From Pseudomonas laurylsulfatiphila (lineage in GTDB: Bacteria > Pseudomonadota > Gammaproteobacteria > Pseudomonadales > Pseudomonadaceae), in the NCBI RefSeq assembly GCF_002934665.1, contig NZ_NIRS01000006.1:372001-436000 (forward strand): DNA of 64,000 nucleotides. Direction: 5' to 3'. Shown piece after piece: positions 26,864 through 34,738 of the stretch. A program made the translations under genes and the position numbers. Below the pieces are notes generated by a model. It was given only the letters and a program-made list of their open reading frames with translations. It ran no database searches and was not told the origin of the DNA. The first letter of the stretch is position 1; every line of letters begins with the position of its first letter.

Positions 26864-27662
26864 AAAAGCCTCATTAGGCCTGCGCATTGCCGCCTGGGGC
26901 GGGTTGGTGTTCCTGCACTTCCCGATCCTGATCATCTTCCTGTACGCCTTCAACACCGAAGACGCGGCGTTCAGTTTTCCGCCCAAGGGCTTCACCCTGA
27001 AGTGGATCGGCGTGGCGTTCTCCCGGCCGGACGTTCTCGAAGCCATCAAGCTGTCGTTGCAGATCGCCTCGATTGCCACGCTGATCGCCATGGTCCTTGG
27101 CACGCTGGCTTCGGCAGCGTTGTACCGCCGGGACTTCTTCGGCAAGCAGGGCATCTCGCTGATGCTGATCCTGCCGATCGCCTTGCCAGGGATCATCACC
27201 GGGATCGCGTTGCTGGCAACCTTCAAGACACTGGGCATCGAGCCGGGGATGTTCACCATCATCGTCGGCCACGCGACCTTCTGCGTGGTGATCGTCTACA
27301 ACAACGTCATCGCCCGCTTGCGCCGTACGTCCCACAGCTTGATCGAGGCCTCGATGGACCTCGGCGCGGACGGCTGGCAGACCTTCCGCTACATCATCCT
27401 GCCGAACCTCGGCTCGGCGTTGCTGGCTGGCGGCATGCTGGCGTTTGCCCTGTCGTTCGACGAAATCATCGTCACCACCTTCACCGCCGGCCATGAACGC
27501 ACCCTGCCGCTGTGGCTGCTCAACCAGCTCAGCCGCCCACGGGACGTGCCGGTGACCAACGTCGTGGCGATGCTGGTGATGATCGTGACCATGCTGCCGA
27601 TCCTCGGCGCCTATTACCTGACCCGCGGCGGCGAAAGCGTTGCGGGCAGTGGCGGGAAGTAA
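26853..27662 (+). CDS. ydcV: ABC transporter permease, YdcV/PotC-like
   Basis: The product has 269 residues with about six membrane helices. The EAA loop is EASMDLGADGWQTFRYIILP. The starting ATG lies inside the end of the upstream permease gene (11-bp overlap), a sign of translational coupling. It completes the ydcSTUV transporter. Confidence 0.9.
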   Translation: MHSEKASLGLRIAAWGGLVFLHFPILIIFLYAFNTEDAAFSFPPKGFTLKWIGVAFSRPDVLEAIKLSLQIASIATLIAMVLGTLASAALYRRDFFGKQGISLMLILPIALPGIITGIALLATFKTLGIEPGMFTIIVGHATFCVVIVYNNVIARLRRTSHSLIEASMDLGADGWQTFRYIILPNLGSALLAGGMLAFALSFDEIIVTTFTAGHERTLPLWLLNQLSRPRDVPVTNVVAMLVMIVTMLPILGAYYLTRGGESVAGSGGK

Positions 27663-27685
27663 ATCAATAACCGACAACAACAATC

Positions 27686-27778
27686 CCCTGTAGGAGCTGC
27701 CGCAGGCTGCGATCTTTTGACTTTTCTTTTCAAAAACAAGATCAAAAGATCGCAGCCTGCGGCAGCTCCTACAGGGGG
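27686..27778. repeat. REP pair, type B
   Basis: Near-perfect inverted copies (cctgtaggagctgccgcagg / cctgcggcagctcctacagg) enclose a short A/T-rich loop. The element separates the transporter genes from the second dehydrogenase gene. Confidence 0.94.
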
Positions 27779-27790
27779 CATAGCGAGGAC

Positions 27791-29221
27791 ATGAAGATGC
27801 AAACCAAGTTACTGATCAACGGCCAACTGCTCGATGGCGAAGGCCCCGCCCAACCGGTGGTCAACCCGGCACTGGGTCGCGTGCTGGTGGAAATCAACGA
27901 AGCCAGCGAAGCCCAGGTCGATGCCGCCGTGCGCGCCGCCGACGCCGCCTTCGACAGCTGGTCGCAGACCCCGCCGAAAGAACGTTCGCTGCTGCTGCTC
28001 AAACTCGCCGATGCCATCGAGGCCCACGGCGAAGAGCTGGCCAAACTGGAATCGGACAACTGCGGCAAGCCTTACAGCGCCGCGCTGAACGACGAGATCC
28101 CGGCGATTGCCGACGTGTTCCGCTTCTTCGCCGGCGCCAGCCGCTGCATGAGCGGTTCGGCCGGTGGCGAATACCTGCCCGGCCACACTTCCATGATCCG
28201 CCGCGACCCGGTGGGCGTAATCGCCTCCATCGCGCCGTGGAACTACCCGCTGATGATGGTCGCCTGGAAAATCGCCCCGGCCCTGGCCGCCGGCAATACC
28301 GTGGTGCTCAAGCCGTCGGAACAGACCCCGCTGACCGCCCTGCGCCTGGCCGAACTGGCGGCCGACATCTTCCCGGCCGGCGTGCTCAACCTGGTGTTCG
28401 GCCGTGGTCCTAGCGTCGGCAGCCCGCTGGTCACCCACCCGAAAGTGCGCATGGTGTCGCTGACCGGTTCGATCGCCACTGGTTCGAACATCATTTCCAG
28501 CACCGCCGACAGCGTCAAACGCATGCACATGGAACTGGGCGGCAAAGCCCCGGTGATCATCTTCGACGACGCCGACATCGACGCCGCCGTCGAAGGCATC
28601 CGCACCTTCGGTTTCTACAATGCCGGGCAAGACTGCACCGCCGCCTGCCGCATCTACGCGCAGGAAGGCATCTACGAGAAATTCGTCGAGAAGCTAGGGG
28701 CTGCGGTCAGCAACATCAAGTACGGCTTGCAGGACGATCCGTCGACCGAACTCGGCCCGCTGATCACCGCGCAACACCGCGACCGCGTTGCCGGTTTCGT
28801 CGAGCGCGCCATCGCCCAGCCGCACATTCGCCTGATCACTGGCGGCAAGGTGGTGGACGGCAATGGCTTCTTCTTCGAACCAACGGTGCTGGCCGATGCC
28901 CAGCAGGATGACGAGATCGTGCGGCGCGAAGTGTTCGGGCCGGTGGTGTCGGTGACCAAATTCAGCGATGAAGCGCAGGTGCTGGGCTGGGCGAATGATT
29001 CGGACTACGGCCTGGCCTCCTCCGTGTGGACCGCCGATGTCGGCCGCGCCCATCGGATGTCGGCGCGCTTGCAGTACGGCTGCACCTGGGTCAACACGCA
29101 CTTCATGCTGGTTAGCGAAATGCCCCATGGCGGGCAGAAGTTGTCCGGGTATGGCAAGGACATGTCGATGTATGGGCTCGAGGATTACACCGTCGTGCGG
29201 CATGTGATGTTCAAGCATTAA
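27791..29221 (+). CDS. patD: Gamma-aminobutyraldehyde dehydrogenase (PatD/YdcW)
   Basis: The product has 476 residues, normal for PatD. Catalytic Cys near 282 (YNAGQDCTAACRIYAQEG) and Glu near 247 (HMELGGKAPVII). The similarity to E. coli PatD is high along the whole length (EIPAIADVFRFFAGA, GEYLPGHTSMIRRDP). It oxidises 4-aminobutyraldehyde to GABA, a step of putrescine breakdown. The ATG at 27791 has GAGG upstream. E. coli has the same order, ydcSTUV-patD. Confidence 0.92.
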   Translation: MKMQTKLLINGQLLDGEGPAQPVVNPALGRVLVEINEASEAQVDAAVRAADAAFDSWSQTPPKERSLLLLKLADAIEAHGEELAKLESDNCGKPYSAALNDEIPAIADVFRFFAGASRCMSGSAGGEYLPGHTSMIRRDPVGVIASIAPWNYPLMMVAWKIAPALAAGNTVVLKPSEQTPLTALRLAELAADIFPAGVLNLVFGRGPSVGSPLVTHPKVRMVSLTGSIATGSNIISSTADSVKRMHMELGGKAPVIIFDDADIDAAVEGIRTFGFYNAGQDCTAACRIYAQEGIYEKFVEKLGAAVSNIKYGLQDDPSTELGPLITAQHRDRVAGFVERAIAQPHIRLITGGKVVDGNGFFFEPTVLADAQQDDEIVRREVFGPVVSVTKFSDEAQVLGWANDSDYGLASSVWTADVGRAHRMSARLQYGCTWVNTHFMLVSEMPHGGQKLSGYGKDMSMYGLEDYTVVRHVMFKH

Positions 29222-29225
29222 CAGC

Positions 29226-29303
29226 GAAAAGATCGCAGCCTTCGGCAGCTCCTACAAAGAGCGCCGTACACCCTGTAGGAGCTGCCGCAGGCTGCGATCT
29301 TTT
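29226..29303. repeat. REP pair, type B
   Basis: Inverted copies (agatcgcagccttcggcagc / gtaggagctgccgcaggctg) follow the patD stop codon closely and precede the permease gene. Confidence 0.92.
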
Positions 29304-29450
29304 CAGCAGACACACGGATGATGTCGGCGATCCAAACAAGGGATTCACCGCAATACCAAAAAACAATAACCACCGATCCTGGCAGTGCCCTCAAGGCCCC
29401 GTCACGGTTTCGGACATCCGAAATCTGCCGATTTTCCGGAGCAATTACAC

Positions 29451-30935
29451 ATGAGTGCATCACCCGATCTCTCTGCAATCCTTGCCGACAGCGATGCCGA
29501 GCAACTGCGCAAACTGGGTTACACCTCCAACTTCAATCGCAGCATGAGCCTGTGGGAAAACTTCGCCCTGGGCTTCACCTACCTGTCCCCGGTCGTCGGG
29601 GTTTATACCCTGTTCGGCCTGTGTCTGGCCGCAGGCGGACCACCGATGTTCTGGGCCTATTTGCTGGTCGGTTGCGGCCAGTTGCTGGTGTGCCTGATCT
29701 TCGGCGAAGTGGTTTCGCAGTTCCCGATTTCCGGTGGCGTGTACCCATGGGCCCGCCGTCTGGTGGGCAAGCGTTGGGCGTGGATGGTCGGCTGGATCTA
29801 CTCCATCGCCCTGTGCGTGACCATCGCGGCGGTTGCCGTGGGTGCCGGTCCGTACCTGGCCGCCATGATGGGCTTTGAACCGAACAACAACACCAACATT
29901 GTCATCGCCCTGGTGCTGACGCTGTTCGCTACCCTGGTCAACCTCAGCGGCACCAAAGTGCTGGCGCGCATCGCCATGTTCGGCTTCCTCTGCGAACTGG
30001 TCGGCGCAGTCATCGTGGGTGTTTACCTACTGATCTTCGAGCGTCATCAATCGATCAGCGTGTTGTTCAACACCTTCGATATCAGCGTCGACGGCTCGTA
30101 CCTGCCGGCGTTCCTCACCGCTTCGCTGGCAGGGATGTTCCTGTACTACGGTTTCGAGGCCTGCGGCGACGTGGCCGAAGAAACCCCGAACCCGAGCAAG
30201 CAGATCCCGGTGGCGATGCGCATGACCATCTACATCGGCGGCATCGCGGCGATGTTCGCCTGCCTGGCGCTGATCCTGGCCGTACCGGACATGCAAGCGG
30301 TGATCAACGGCACCGACAAGGACCCGGTCACCACCATCCTCAACAACGCGTTCGGGCCGGTGGGTTCGAAAGTGGTGATGGGCGTGGTGATGATTTCCTT
30401 CATCTCCTGCGTGATCAGCCTGCAAGCGGCGGCCAGCCGCCTGCTGTATTCCTACGCCCGTGATGAGATGGTCATCGGCAGCCGACTGCTGAAGAAGATC
30501 TCCCCTACGACGCAGGTTCCGGTTGCCGCATTGTTCGTGTCCGGTGTCCTGCCGGCGCTGATCATCATCCTCGGCTTCTTCCTGCAGGATGCGGTCGCCA
30601 CCATCGTCAGCTTCGCGGCCATCGGCATCTACCTGGCGTTCCAGATGATCGTGCTCGCGGCCCTGTACGCCCGCATGAAGGGCTGGAAACCGAGCGGCAA
30701 ATTCACCCTCGGCGCCTGGGGCTGGGCGGTGAACATCGGCGCACTGGTCTATGGTGTCGGGGCCATTATCAACATGGCCTGGCCACGGACACCGGATGCC
30801 GCGTGGTACATCAACTACGCCATGGTACTGAGCACGGCCATCGTGATTGGCCTGGGCCTGCTCTACATGTGGATCGCCAAGCCGTATGACCACGGCACCG
30901 CCCCGGCGGGCGATGCGTGGAAGGTTAGTCACTAA
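29451..30935 (+). CDS. APC-superfamily amino acid/amine permease
   Basis: The product has 494 residues with about twelve membrane helices. The N-terminal GFTYLSPVVGVYTLFG and FPISGGVYPWARRLVG segments are characteristic of the APC subgroup with GABA/choline-type permeases (Uga4/Bat1-like). The ATG at 29451 is preferred over the one at 29385. Its place after patD suggests GABA, a polyamine or a related amine as substrate; this is inference. A terminator follows at 30942. Confidence 0.88.
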   Translation: MSASPDLSAILADSDAEQLRKLGYTSNFNRSMSLWENFALGFTYLSPVVGVYTLFGLCLAAGGPPMFWAYLLVGCGQLLVCLIFGEVVSQFPISGGVYPWARRLVGKRWAWMVGWIYSIALCVTIAAVAVGAGPYLAAMMGFEPNNNTNIVIALVLTLFATLVNLSGTKVLARIAMFGFLCELVGAVIVGVYLLIFERHQSISVLFNTFDISVDGSYLPAFLTASLAGMFLYYGFEACGDVAEETPNPSKQIPVAMRMTIYIGGIAAMFACLALILAVPDMQAVINGTDKDPVTTILNNAFGPVGSKVVMGVVMISFISCVISLQAAASRLLYSYARDEMVIGSRLLKKISPTTQVPVAALFVSGVLPALIIILGFFLQDAVATIVSFAAIGIYLAFQMIVLAALYARMKGWKPSGKFTLGAWGWAVNIGALVYGVGAIINMAWPRTPDAAWYINYAMVLSTAIVIGLGLLYMWIAKPYDHGTAPAGDAWKVSH

Positions 30936-30941
30936 TGAAAA

Positions 30942-30979
30942 TCGCCCCAGGATCAAGTGCGATCTCGGGGCGAGTTTTG
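30942..30979 (+). terminator. Rho-independent terminator after the permease gene
   Basis: TCGCCCCAGGATC, loop AAGTGC, GATCTCGGGGCGA, then gttttgt. The stem is 13 bp with an internal mismatch. It ends the ydc/patD cluster. Confidence 0.8.
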
Positions 30980-31065
30980 TCCAGTGCAAAAACAGGAAAT
31001 TCCTACAGACGCAGCCTTCCTGAAAAACCCTCGATTCCTACAACACGCGTCGCCAGAGTAGACTT

Positions 31066-31336
31066 GGCGCCGCGAGCGCCTGACCAATAGGCTTCATCCC
31101 GTCGCTGCCAAATCAGCGACCCGGAGTCGAAGCCGGAACCAGTCAAAACGGTGCTCGCGTGCCCCCATAGAACTGTGGCTGTTTTATGCCTCATTTCTGT
31201 TTTATGGCGGGCCGTGTGGCGCGGGCCTTCCGGCTTCCGTTTTGATTGGAGGTGTCCCGACTTCGAACGCCACTCGGTCCGCCACCCAACCTGTCGAAGG
31301 GTTGGTGGCGACTTTCCAAGTCAAAACGGAAATCGC
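31066..31336 (+). promoter_or_regulatory. Structured leader of the Bro-N gene: nested hairpins and a long inverted repeat
   Basis: Within the 404-bp gap before the Bro-N gene: (1) GGCGC-cgcga-GCGCC at 31066-31080; (2) GGCTTC (31090-31095) pairing GAAGCC (31129-31134) around TCGCTG-ccaaat-CAGCGA (31102-31119); (3) a long inverted repeat, TTCCGTTTTGATTGGA (31235-31250) with TCCAAGTCAAAACGGAA (31315-31331), closing over GCCACCCAACC-tgtcgaa-GGGTTGGTGGC (31281-31309). CGCCAC at 31268-31273 can alternatively pair with GTGGCG (31305-31310), so two folds compete near the start codon at 31340. It may be a cis-regulatory RNA or part of a mobile unit; which one is not known. Confidence 0.6.
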
Positions 31337-31339
31337 GCC

Positions 31340-31846
31340 ATGCCAATGCATCCTCAAAGCTCGCCTCTGCCCTATTTCGATCCCACCGTCTTCACCCGCC
31401 ACAACCGCTTCCTCCATGCCTTCATGCAAAACAACCAAGCCTGGTTCTGCGCCCAGGATCTGGGTCGCTTGATGGGCAAACCACTCAATGAACGCCTGAC
31501 CCTGAAACTCGATCCCGACCAACGTCGCAGCGTCTGTCTGCTCAAGGACGGCAAAACGGTCGAAACACTGATGGTCAGCGAATCAGGTATGTACGCCTTG
31601 TTGGTTCACCACTTCGTCCCGGAAAACCGCAATCTGCGTCAGTGGTTGAGCAACGAAGTCATACCCTCGCTCCGTGATGTGAAATCAGAGCCTGTGGAAA
31701 ACTTGCCAAGCCTGAGTTCCTTGAATTGGGCGGGAGTTTCGGTGCCCTTGCTGCATTACCAACATCACGCCTGGATCAAGTGGCGAGACATGCCTGAGTT
31801 GATGCAAGTGCAGCGACCCTTCCCAATCGCTGGCACTTGCCGTTGA
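31340..31846 (+). CDS. Bro-N domain protein (phage antirepressor-like)
   Basis: The product has 168 residues. The Bro-N fold is recognisable at about 12-115: RHNRFLHAFMQNNQAWFCAQ, DLGRLMGKPL, then VSESGMYALLVHHFVPENRN and LRQWLSNEVIPSLR, the usual hallmark order of BRO/antirepressor DNA-binding domains. The C-terminal 50 residues match no partner domain I know, so it looks like a stand-alone Bro-N protein. No other phage gene is beside it. The ATG at 31340 is chosen; the one at 31346 is possible. The strongly structured leader reaches almost to the start codon. Confidence 0.8.
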   Translation: MPMHPQSSPLPYFDPTVFTRHNRFLHAFMQNNQAWFCAQDLGRLMGKPLNERLTLKLDPDQRRSVCLLKDGKTVETLMVSESGMYALLVHHFVPENRNLRQWLSNEVIPSLRDVKSEPVENLPSLSSLNWAGVSVPLLHYQHHAWIKWRDMPELMQVQRPFPIAGTCR

Positions 31847-31867
31847 AGGGATAAATCGAGCTGATCA

Positions 31868-31898
31868 AAAAGGGACAGACTTCACAGTCCGTCCCTTT
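31868..31898 (+). terminator. Terminator after the Bro-N gene
   Basis: AAAGGGACAGACT, loop TCAC, AGTCCGTCCCTTT is a near-perfect 13-bp stem with one mismatch, followed by ggtttgag. It lies 22 bp after the stop codon. Confidence 0.75.
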
Positions 31899-31946
31899 GG
31901 TTTGAGTCCTCTCGATTAATTGTCCTGCTGAATGAGCTATATCCAC

Positions 31947-32141
31947 ATGAACGATACTCACAGCGTCAAACGAAACATCATCGAAATGATTCCATGTGAT
32001 AGCCCTTTTGCAGAAGCGTATCTCCATAAGCTCGACCAGCAATCTGTCCTACAGCAAGCAATAGACGCTGGCATAGCCGACGCTGATGCAGGCAGGTTAA
32101 CCAGCCTGGCTACCGTGAAGGCCAAATGGACCTCACGGTAA
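31947..32141 (+). CDS. Small protein with antitoxin-like C-terminus
   Basis: The product has 64 residues from the ATG at 31947 (an upstream ATG at 31932 adds five). The segment LQQAIDAGIADADAGRLTSLATVKAKW resembles the linker of small type II antitoxins, which often read '..GlaDieaGRvis.eev...'. No toxin gene lies next to it on the same strand; the next gene converges from the other side. It could be an orphan antitoxin or a small phage-derived protein. Calling it a gene rests on length, amino acid pattern and its place in the Bro-N island. Confidence 0.5.
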   Translation: MNDTHSVKRNIIEMIPCDSPFAEAYLHKLDQQSVLQQAIDAGIADADAGRLTSLATVKAKWTSR

Positions 32142-32152
32142 CCCTCCCTGCT

Positions 32153-32338
32153 TCAAAACCGCGAAACACTCCTCATCGCATCCACCAGATACCTCATCGC
32201 GATCCTGTCGCTCTCCGACAGCTCCCTATACCGCTCCACCAGTTTCATTTCCTCGTTATTGAGCCGGCGCCTGCGTCGCCCGATGGCCAGGCACGGAAAG
32301 ATTCCCAACATTTCGGTGATGCCTTGTACTTTCGACAT
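32153..32338 (-). CDS. Small basic helical protein, possible DNA-binding
   Basis: The product has 61 residues. A basic patch GRRRRRLNNEE is followed by a helical part, LVERYRELSESDRIAMRYLV, a pattern ('yr.Ls..dr..v..l..am') often seen at the C-terminus of Cro/CI-type regulators. It converges with the small gene at 31947, ending 11 bp from it. I recognise similar short Pseudomonas proteins of unknown role. There is a plausible ATG at 32338. Confidence 0.6.
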   Translation of the reverse strand: MSKVQGITEMLGIFPCLAIGRRRRRLNNEEMKLVERYRELSESDRIAMRYLVDAMRSVSRF

Positions 32339-32757
32339 GGACGATGTCCTTCTCTATACGTCAAAGAAAACTGCAAAAAACCGCATCGCCCTATCCCTTT
32401 TTCAGCAGCCGCTGGGTGCCCGCTGAACCGCACCGGTCCGAAGGGCATAAACCGGTCATGTGCACAGAATAGAAATATTCCGGGCGCTGAAAAGCGGTTT
32501 TTAGAGTAATTAGTCGAAAAAAGCAGAAATGCCCTGTAAATCAGAAACCCCTGTCGGAATTGTTTCCCGACATGTCTTGTTTCATTGCCGAATCGGCGCT
32601 GTGCCATCAATCAATTTTGCTCTGCAATCGAACGGTTTAAGCTGTCGGGCATCTGTTTTACAGTCCGTTGCGTTTGGCCGAAGGCATGTCCGAACCGTTT
32701 TTTCTGATCCAGCACGTGCCAGGAAGGGCGCGGGATTGCTCACGACAGGTTGTATTT
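32339..32757. other. 419-bp intergenic region between the small divergent gene and opgD
   Basis: This stretch should hold the promoters of the small minus-strand gene and of opgD. An imperfect inverted repeat around 32402-32427 (TTCAGC ... GCTGAA) is the only structure I notice. No convincing ORF above 60 codons and no clear -35/-10 pair were found. Confidence 0.6.
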
Positions 32758-34386
32758 ATGCACCGCAGGAACTTGCTCAAAGCCTCCATGGCCATCGCGG
32801 CCTACACCGGTTTGTCCGCCACGGGGCTGTTGGCCGCCCAAGCCTGGGCTGCCAGCGGCGGCACCGCTGATGGCGAGGCCAGCGCATTCGATTTCGAGGC
32901 GCTGAAGCTCCAGGCCAAACAGCTCGCCAGCAATCGCTACCAGGACACCAAGCAACAGTTGCCGCCGACCCTGGCGACCATGACGCCGCAGAACTTCAAT
33001 GCGATCCGCTACGACGGCAATCATTCGTTGTGGAAAGAACTCAAGGGCCAACTGGACGTGCAGTTCTTCCACGTCGGCATGGGCTTCAAGCAGCCGGTGC
33101 GCATGTACAGCGTCGACCCGAAAACCCGGATGGCCCGCGAGGTGCATTTCCGCCCGTCGCTGTTCAACTATGAAAACACCACGGTCGACACCGCCCAGCT
33201 CAAGGGCGACCTGGGTTTCTCCGGCTTCAAGTTGTTCAAGGCCCCGGAACTGGACAAGCACGACGTCGTGTCCTTCCTCGGCGCCAGTTATTTCCGTGCG
33301 GTGGACGCCACCGGCCAGTACGGCTTGTCGGCCCGCGGCCTGGCCATCGATACCTACGCCAAGAAGCGCGAAGAATTCCCCGACTTCACCAAGTTCTGGT
33401 TCGAGACGCCGGACAAGGACAGCACCCGCTTCGTGGTCTACGCCCTGCTCGACTCGCCGAGCGCCACCGGTGCCTACCGCTTCGATATCGACTGCCAGGC
33501 CGAGCGCGTGGTGATGGAGGTCGATGCCCACGTCAACGCACGCACCGCCATCGATCAACTGGGCATCGCACCGATGACCAGCATGTTCAGTTGCGGCACC
33601 CACGAACGCCGCATGTGCGACACCATTCACCCGCAAATCCACGACTCCGACCGCCTGGCCATGTGGCGCGGCAACGGCGAGTGGATCTGCCGTCCGCTGA
33701 ACAATCCGGCGACCCTGCAATTCAATGCCTTTGCCGACAAGGACCCGAAAGGTTTCGGCCTGGTGCAGACCGACCACGAGTTCGCCAGCTATCAGGACAC
33801 CGTCGACTGGTACAGCCGCCGCCCGAGCCTGTGGGTCGAACCGACCACCGCATGGGGCGAAGGCTCGGTCGATCTGTTGGAAATCCCTACCACCGGCGAA
33901 ACCATGGACAACATCGTCGCCTTCTGGACCCCGAAGAAACCGGTGGCTGCCGGCGACTCGCTGAACTACGGCTACAAGCTCTACTGGAGCGCGCTGCCAC
34001 CGGTTGGCACGCCGCTGGCGCGGGTCCATGCCACCCGTTCCGGGATGGGCGGTTTCACTGAAGGTTGGGCGCCGGGCGAGCATTACCCGCCCGTCTGGGC
34101 CCGTCGTTTTGCCGTGGACTTCACCGGCGGCGGCCTGGACCGCCTGCCCGAGGGCGCCGGCATCGAGCCGGTGGTCACTTGCTCGAACGGCGAGGTCAGG
34201 GATTTCAGCGTGCTCAAGCTCGATGACATCAAGGGTTACCGTGTCCTGTTTGACTGGTACCCGACCAATGACAGCGTGGAGCCCGTCGAACTGCGCCTGT
34301 TCATCCGCACCAACGACCGCACGCTGAGTGAGACCTGGTTGTACCAGTACTTCCCGCCAGCGCCCGACAAGCGCAAATATCCCTGA
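32758..34386 (+). CDS. opgD: Glucan biosynthesis protein D (osmoregulated periplasmic glucan)
   Basis: The product has 542 residues. A Tat-type signal is present: HRRNLLKAS (twin Arg at 3-4), hydrophobic AIAAYTGLSATGLLAA and cleavage after AQAWA near 31. The mature protein has the MdoG/MdoD fold: FDFEALKLQAKQLASNRYQD, YDGNHSLW, RYDFDI-like YRFDIDCQAERVVMEV and a C-terminal Ig-like domain. It acts in the periplasm on osmoregulated beta-glucans. The ATG at 32758 gives the twin-arginine start; the upstream in-frame ATG at 32668 is rejected. The envelope gene opgC lies elsewhere in the window (57346). Confidence 0.93.
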   Translation: MHRRNLLKASMAIAAYTGLSATGLLAAQAWAASGGTADGEASAFDFEALKLQAKQLASNRYQDTKQQLPPTLATMTPQNFNAIRYDGNHSLWKELKGQLDVQFFHVGMGFKQPVRMYSVDPKTRMAREVHFRPSLFNYENTTVDTAQLKGDLGFSGFKLFKAPELDKHDVVSFLGASYFRAVDATGQYGLSARGLAIDTYAKKREEFPDFTKFWFETPDKDSTRFVVYALLDSPSATGAYRFDIDCQAERVVMEVDAHVNARTAIDQLGIAPMTSMFSCGTHERRMCDTIHPQIHDSDRLAMWRGNGEWICRPLNNPATLQFNAFADKDPKGFGLVQTDHEFASYQDTVDWYSRRPSLWVEPTTAWGEGSVDLLEIPTTGETMDNIVAFWTPKKPVAAGDSLNYGYKLYWSALPPVGTPLARVHATRSGMGGFTEGWAPGEHYPPVWARRFAVDFTGGGLDRLPEGAGIEPVVTCSNGEVRDFSVLKLDDIKGYRVLFDWYPTNDSVEPVELRLFIRTNDRTLSETWLYQYFPPAPDKRKYP

Positions 34387-34394
34387 CGATCCCC

Positions 34395-34463
34395 CCGTAG
34401 GAGCCGGCTTGCTGGCGATGGCGCCCTTGAGAGCGCTATCGCCGGCAAGCCGGCTCCTACAGG
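34395..34463. repeat. REP pair, type D (GTAGGAGCCGGCTTGCTGGCGAT)
   Basis: Inverted copies of gtaggagccggcttgctggc plus gat / atcgccggcaagccggctcc plus tac flank about 17 bp. It follows the opgD stop codon and may end its transcript. Confidence 0.9.
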
Positions 34464-34485
34464 AAGCGATGCAGGCAATCCGCCA

Positions 34486-34530
34486 TTCGGTTTTCCGAAC
34501 ACGACCTACGGGTCGGTTCGGTTAACCGGA
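34486..34530 (+). promoter_or_regulatory. Two AauR operators upstream of aatJ
   Basis: TTCGGTTTTCCGAA at 34486-34499 is a perfect match to the AauR motif TTCGGNNNNCCGAA, which I recall from work on P. putida. TTCGGTTAACCGGA at 34517-34530 matches with one mismatch. Their centres are 31 bp apart (three helical turns), so two AauR dimers would lie on one face of the DNA. They lie about 90-125 bp upstream of the sigma-54 promoter, the normal enhancer distance. Confidence 0.75.
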
Positions 34531-34605
34531 TCACTTCACTGACATCTCAACGCAAAAAATATTTAATTCCTTTACAAATCAACACTTTGACTAATTCAGA
34601 CTGGT

Positions 34606-34622
34606 CTGGCACGAGTCATGCT
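34606..34622 (+). promoter_or_regulatory. Sigma-54 promoter of aatJQMP
   Basis: CTGGCACGAGTCATGCT matches the RpoN consensus (TGGCAC-N5-TTGC, here ATGC at -12). It fits the NtrC-type activator AauR encoded in the same region and the paired operators upstream. It lies about 117 bp before the aatJ start. Confidence 0.8.
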
Positions 34623-34738
34623 CTACACTTCTTCGACGAATGTCCTTTGCGCTCACTCATCGTGGCGCTCAGGTGTTTTGCAGCACAAAAGGGCCGATGA
34701 ACTGGCTCCATAAAAAAAACAAAGTCGAGGAAAATTTG

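Noticed and set aside
31151..31339. Extended Bro-N reading frame from 31151
   Set aside because: The added 63 residues lie across the structured leader and show no Bro-N or signal features.
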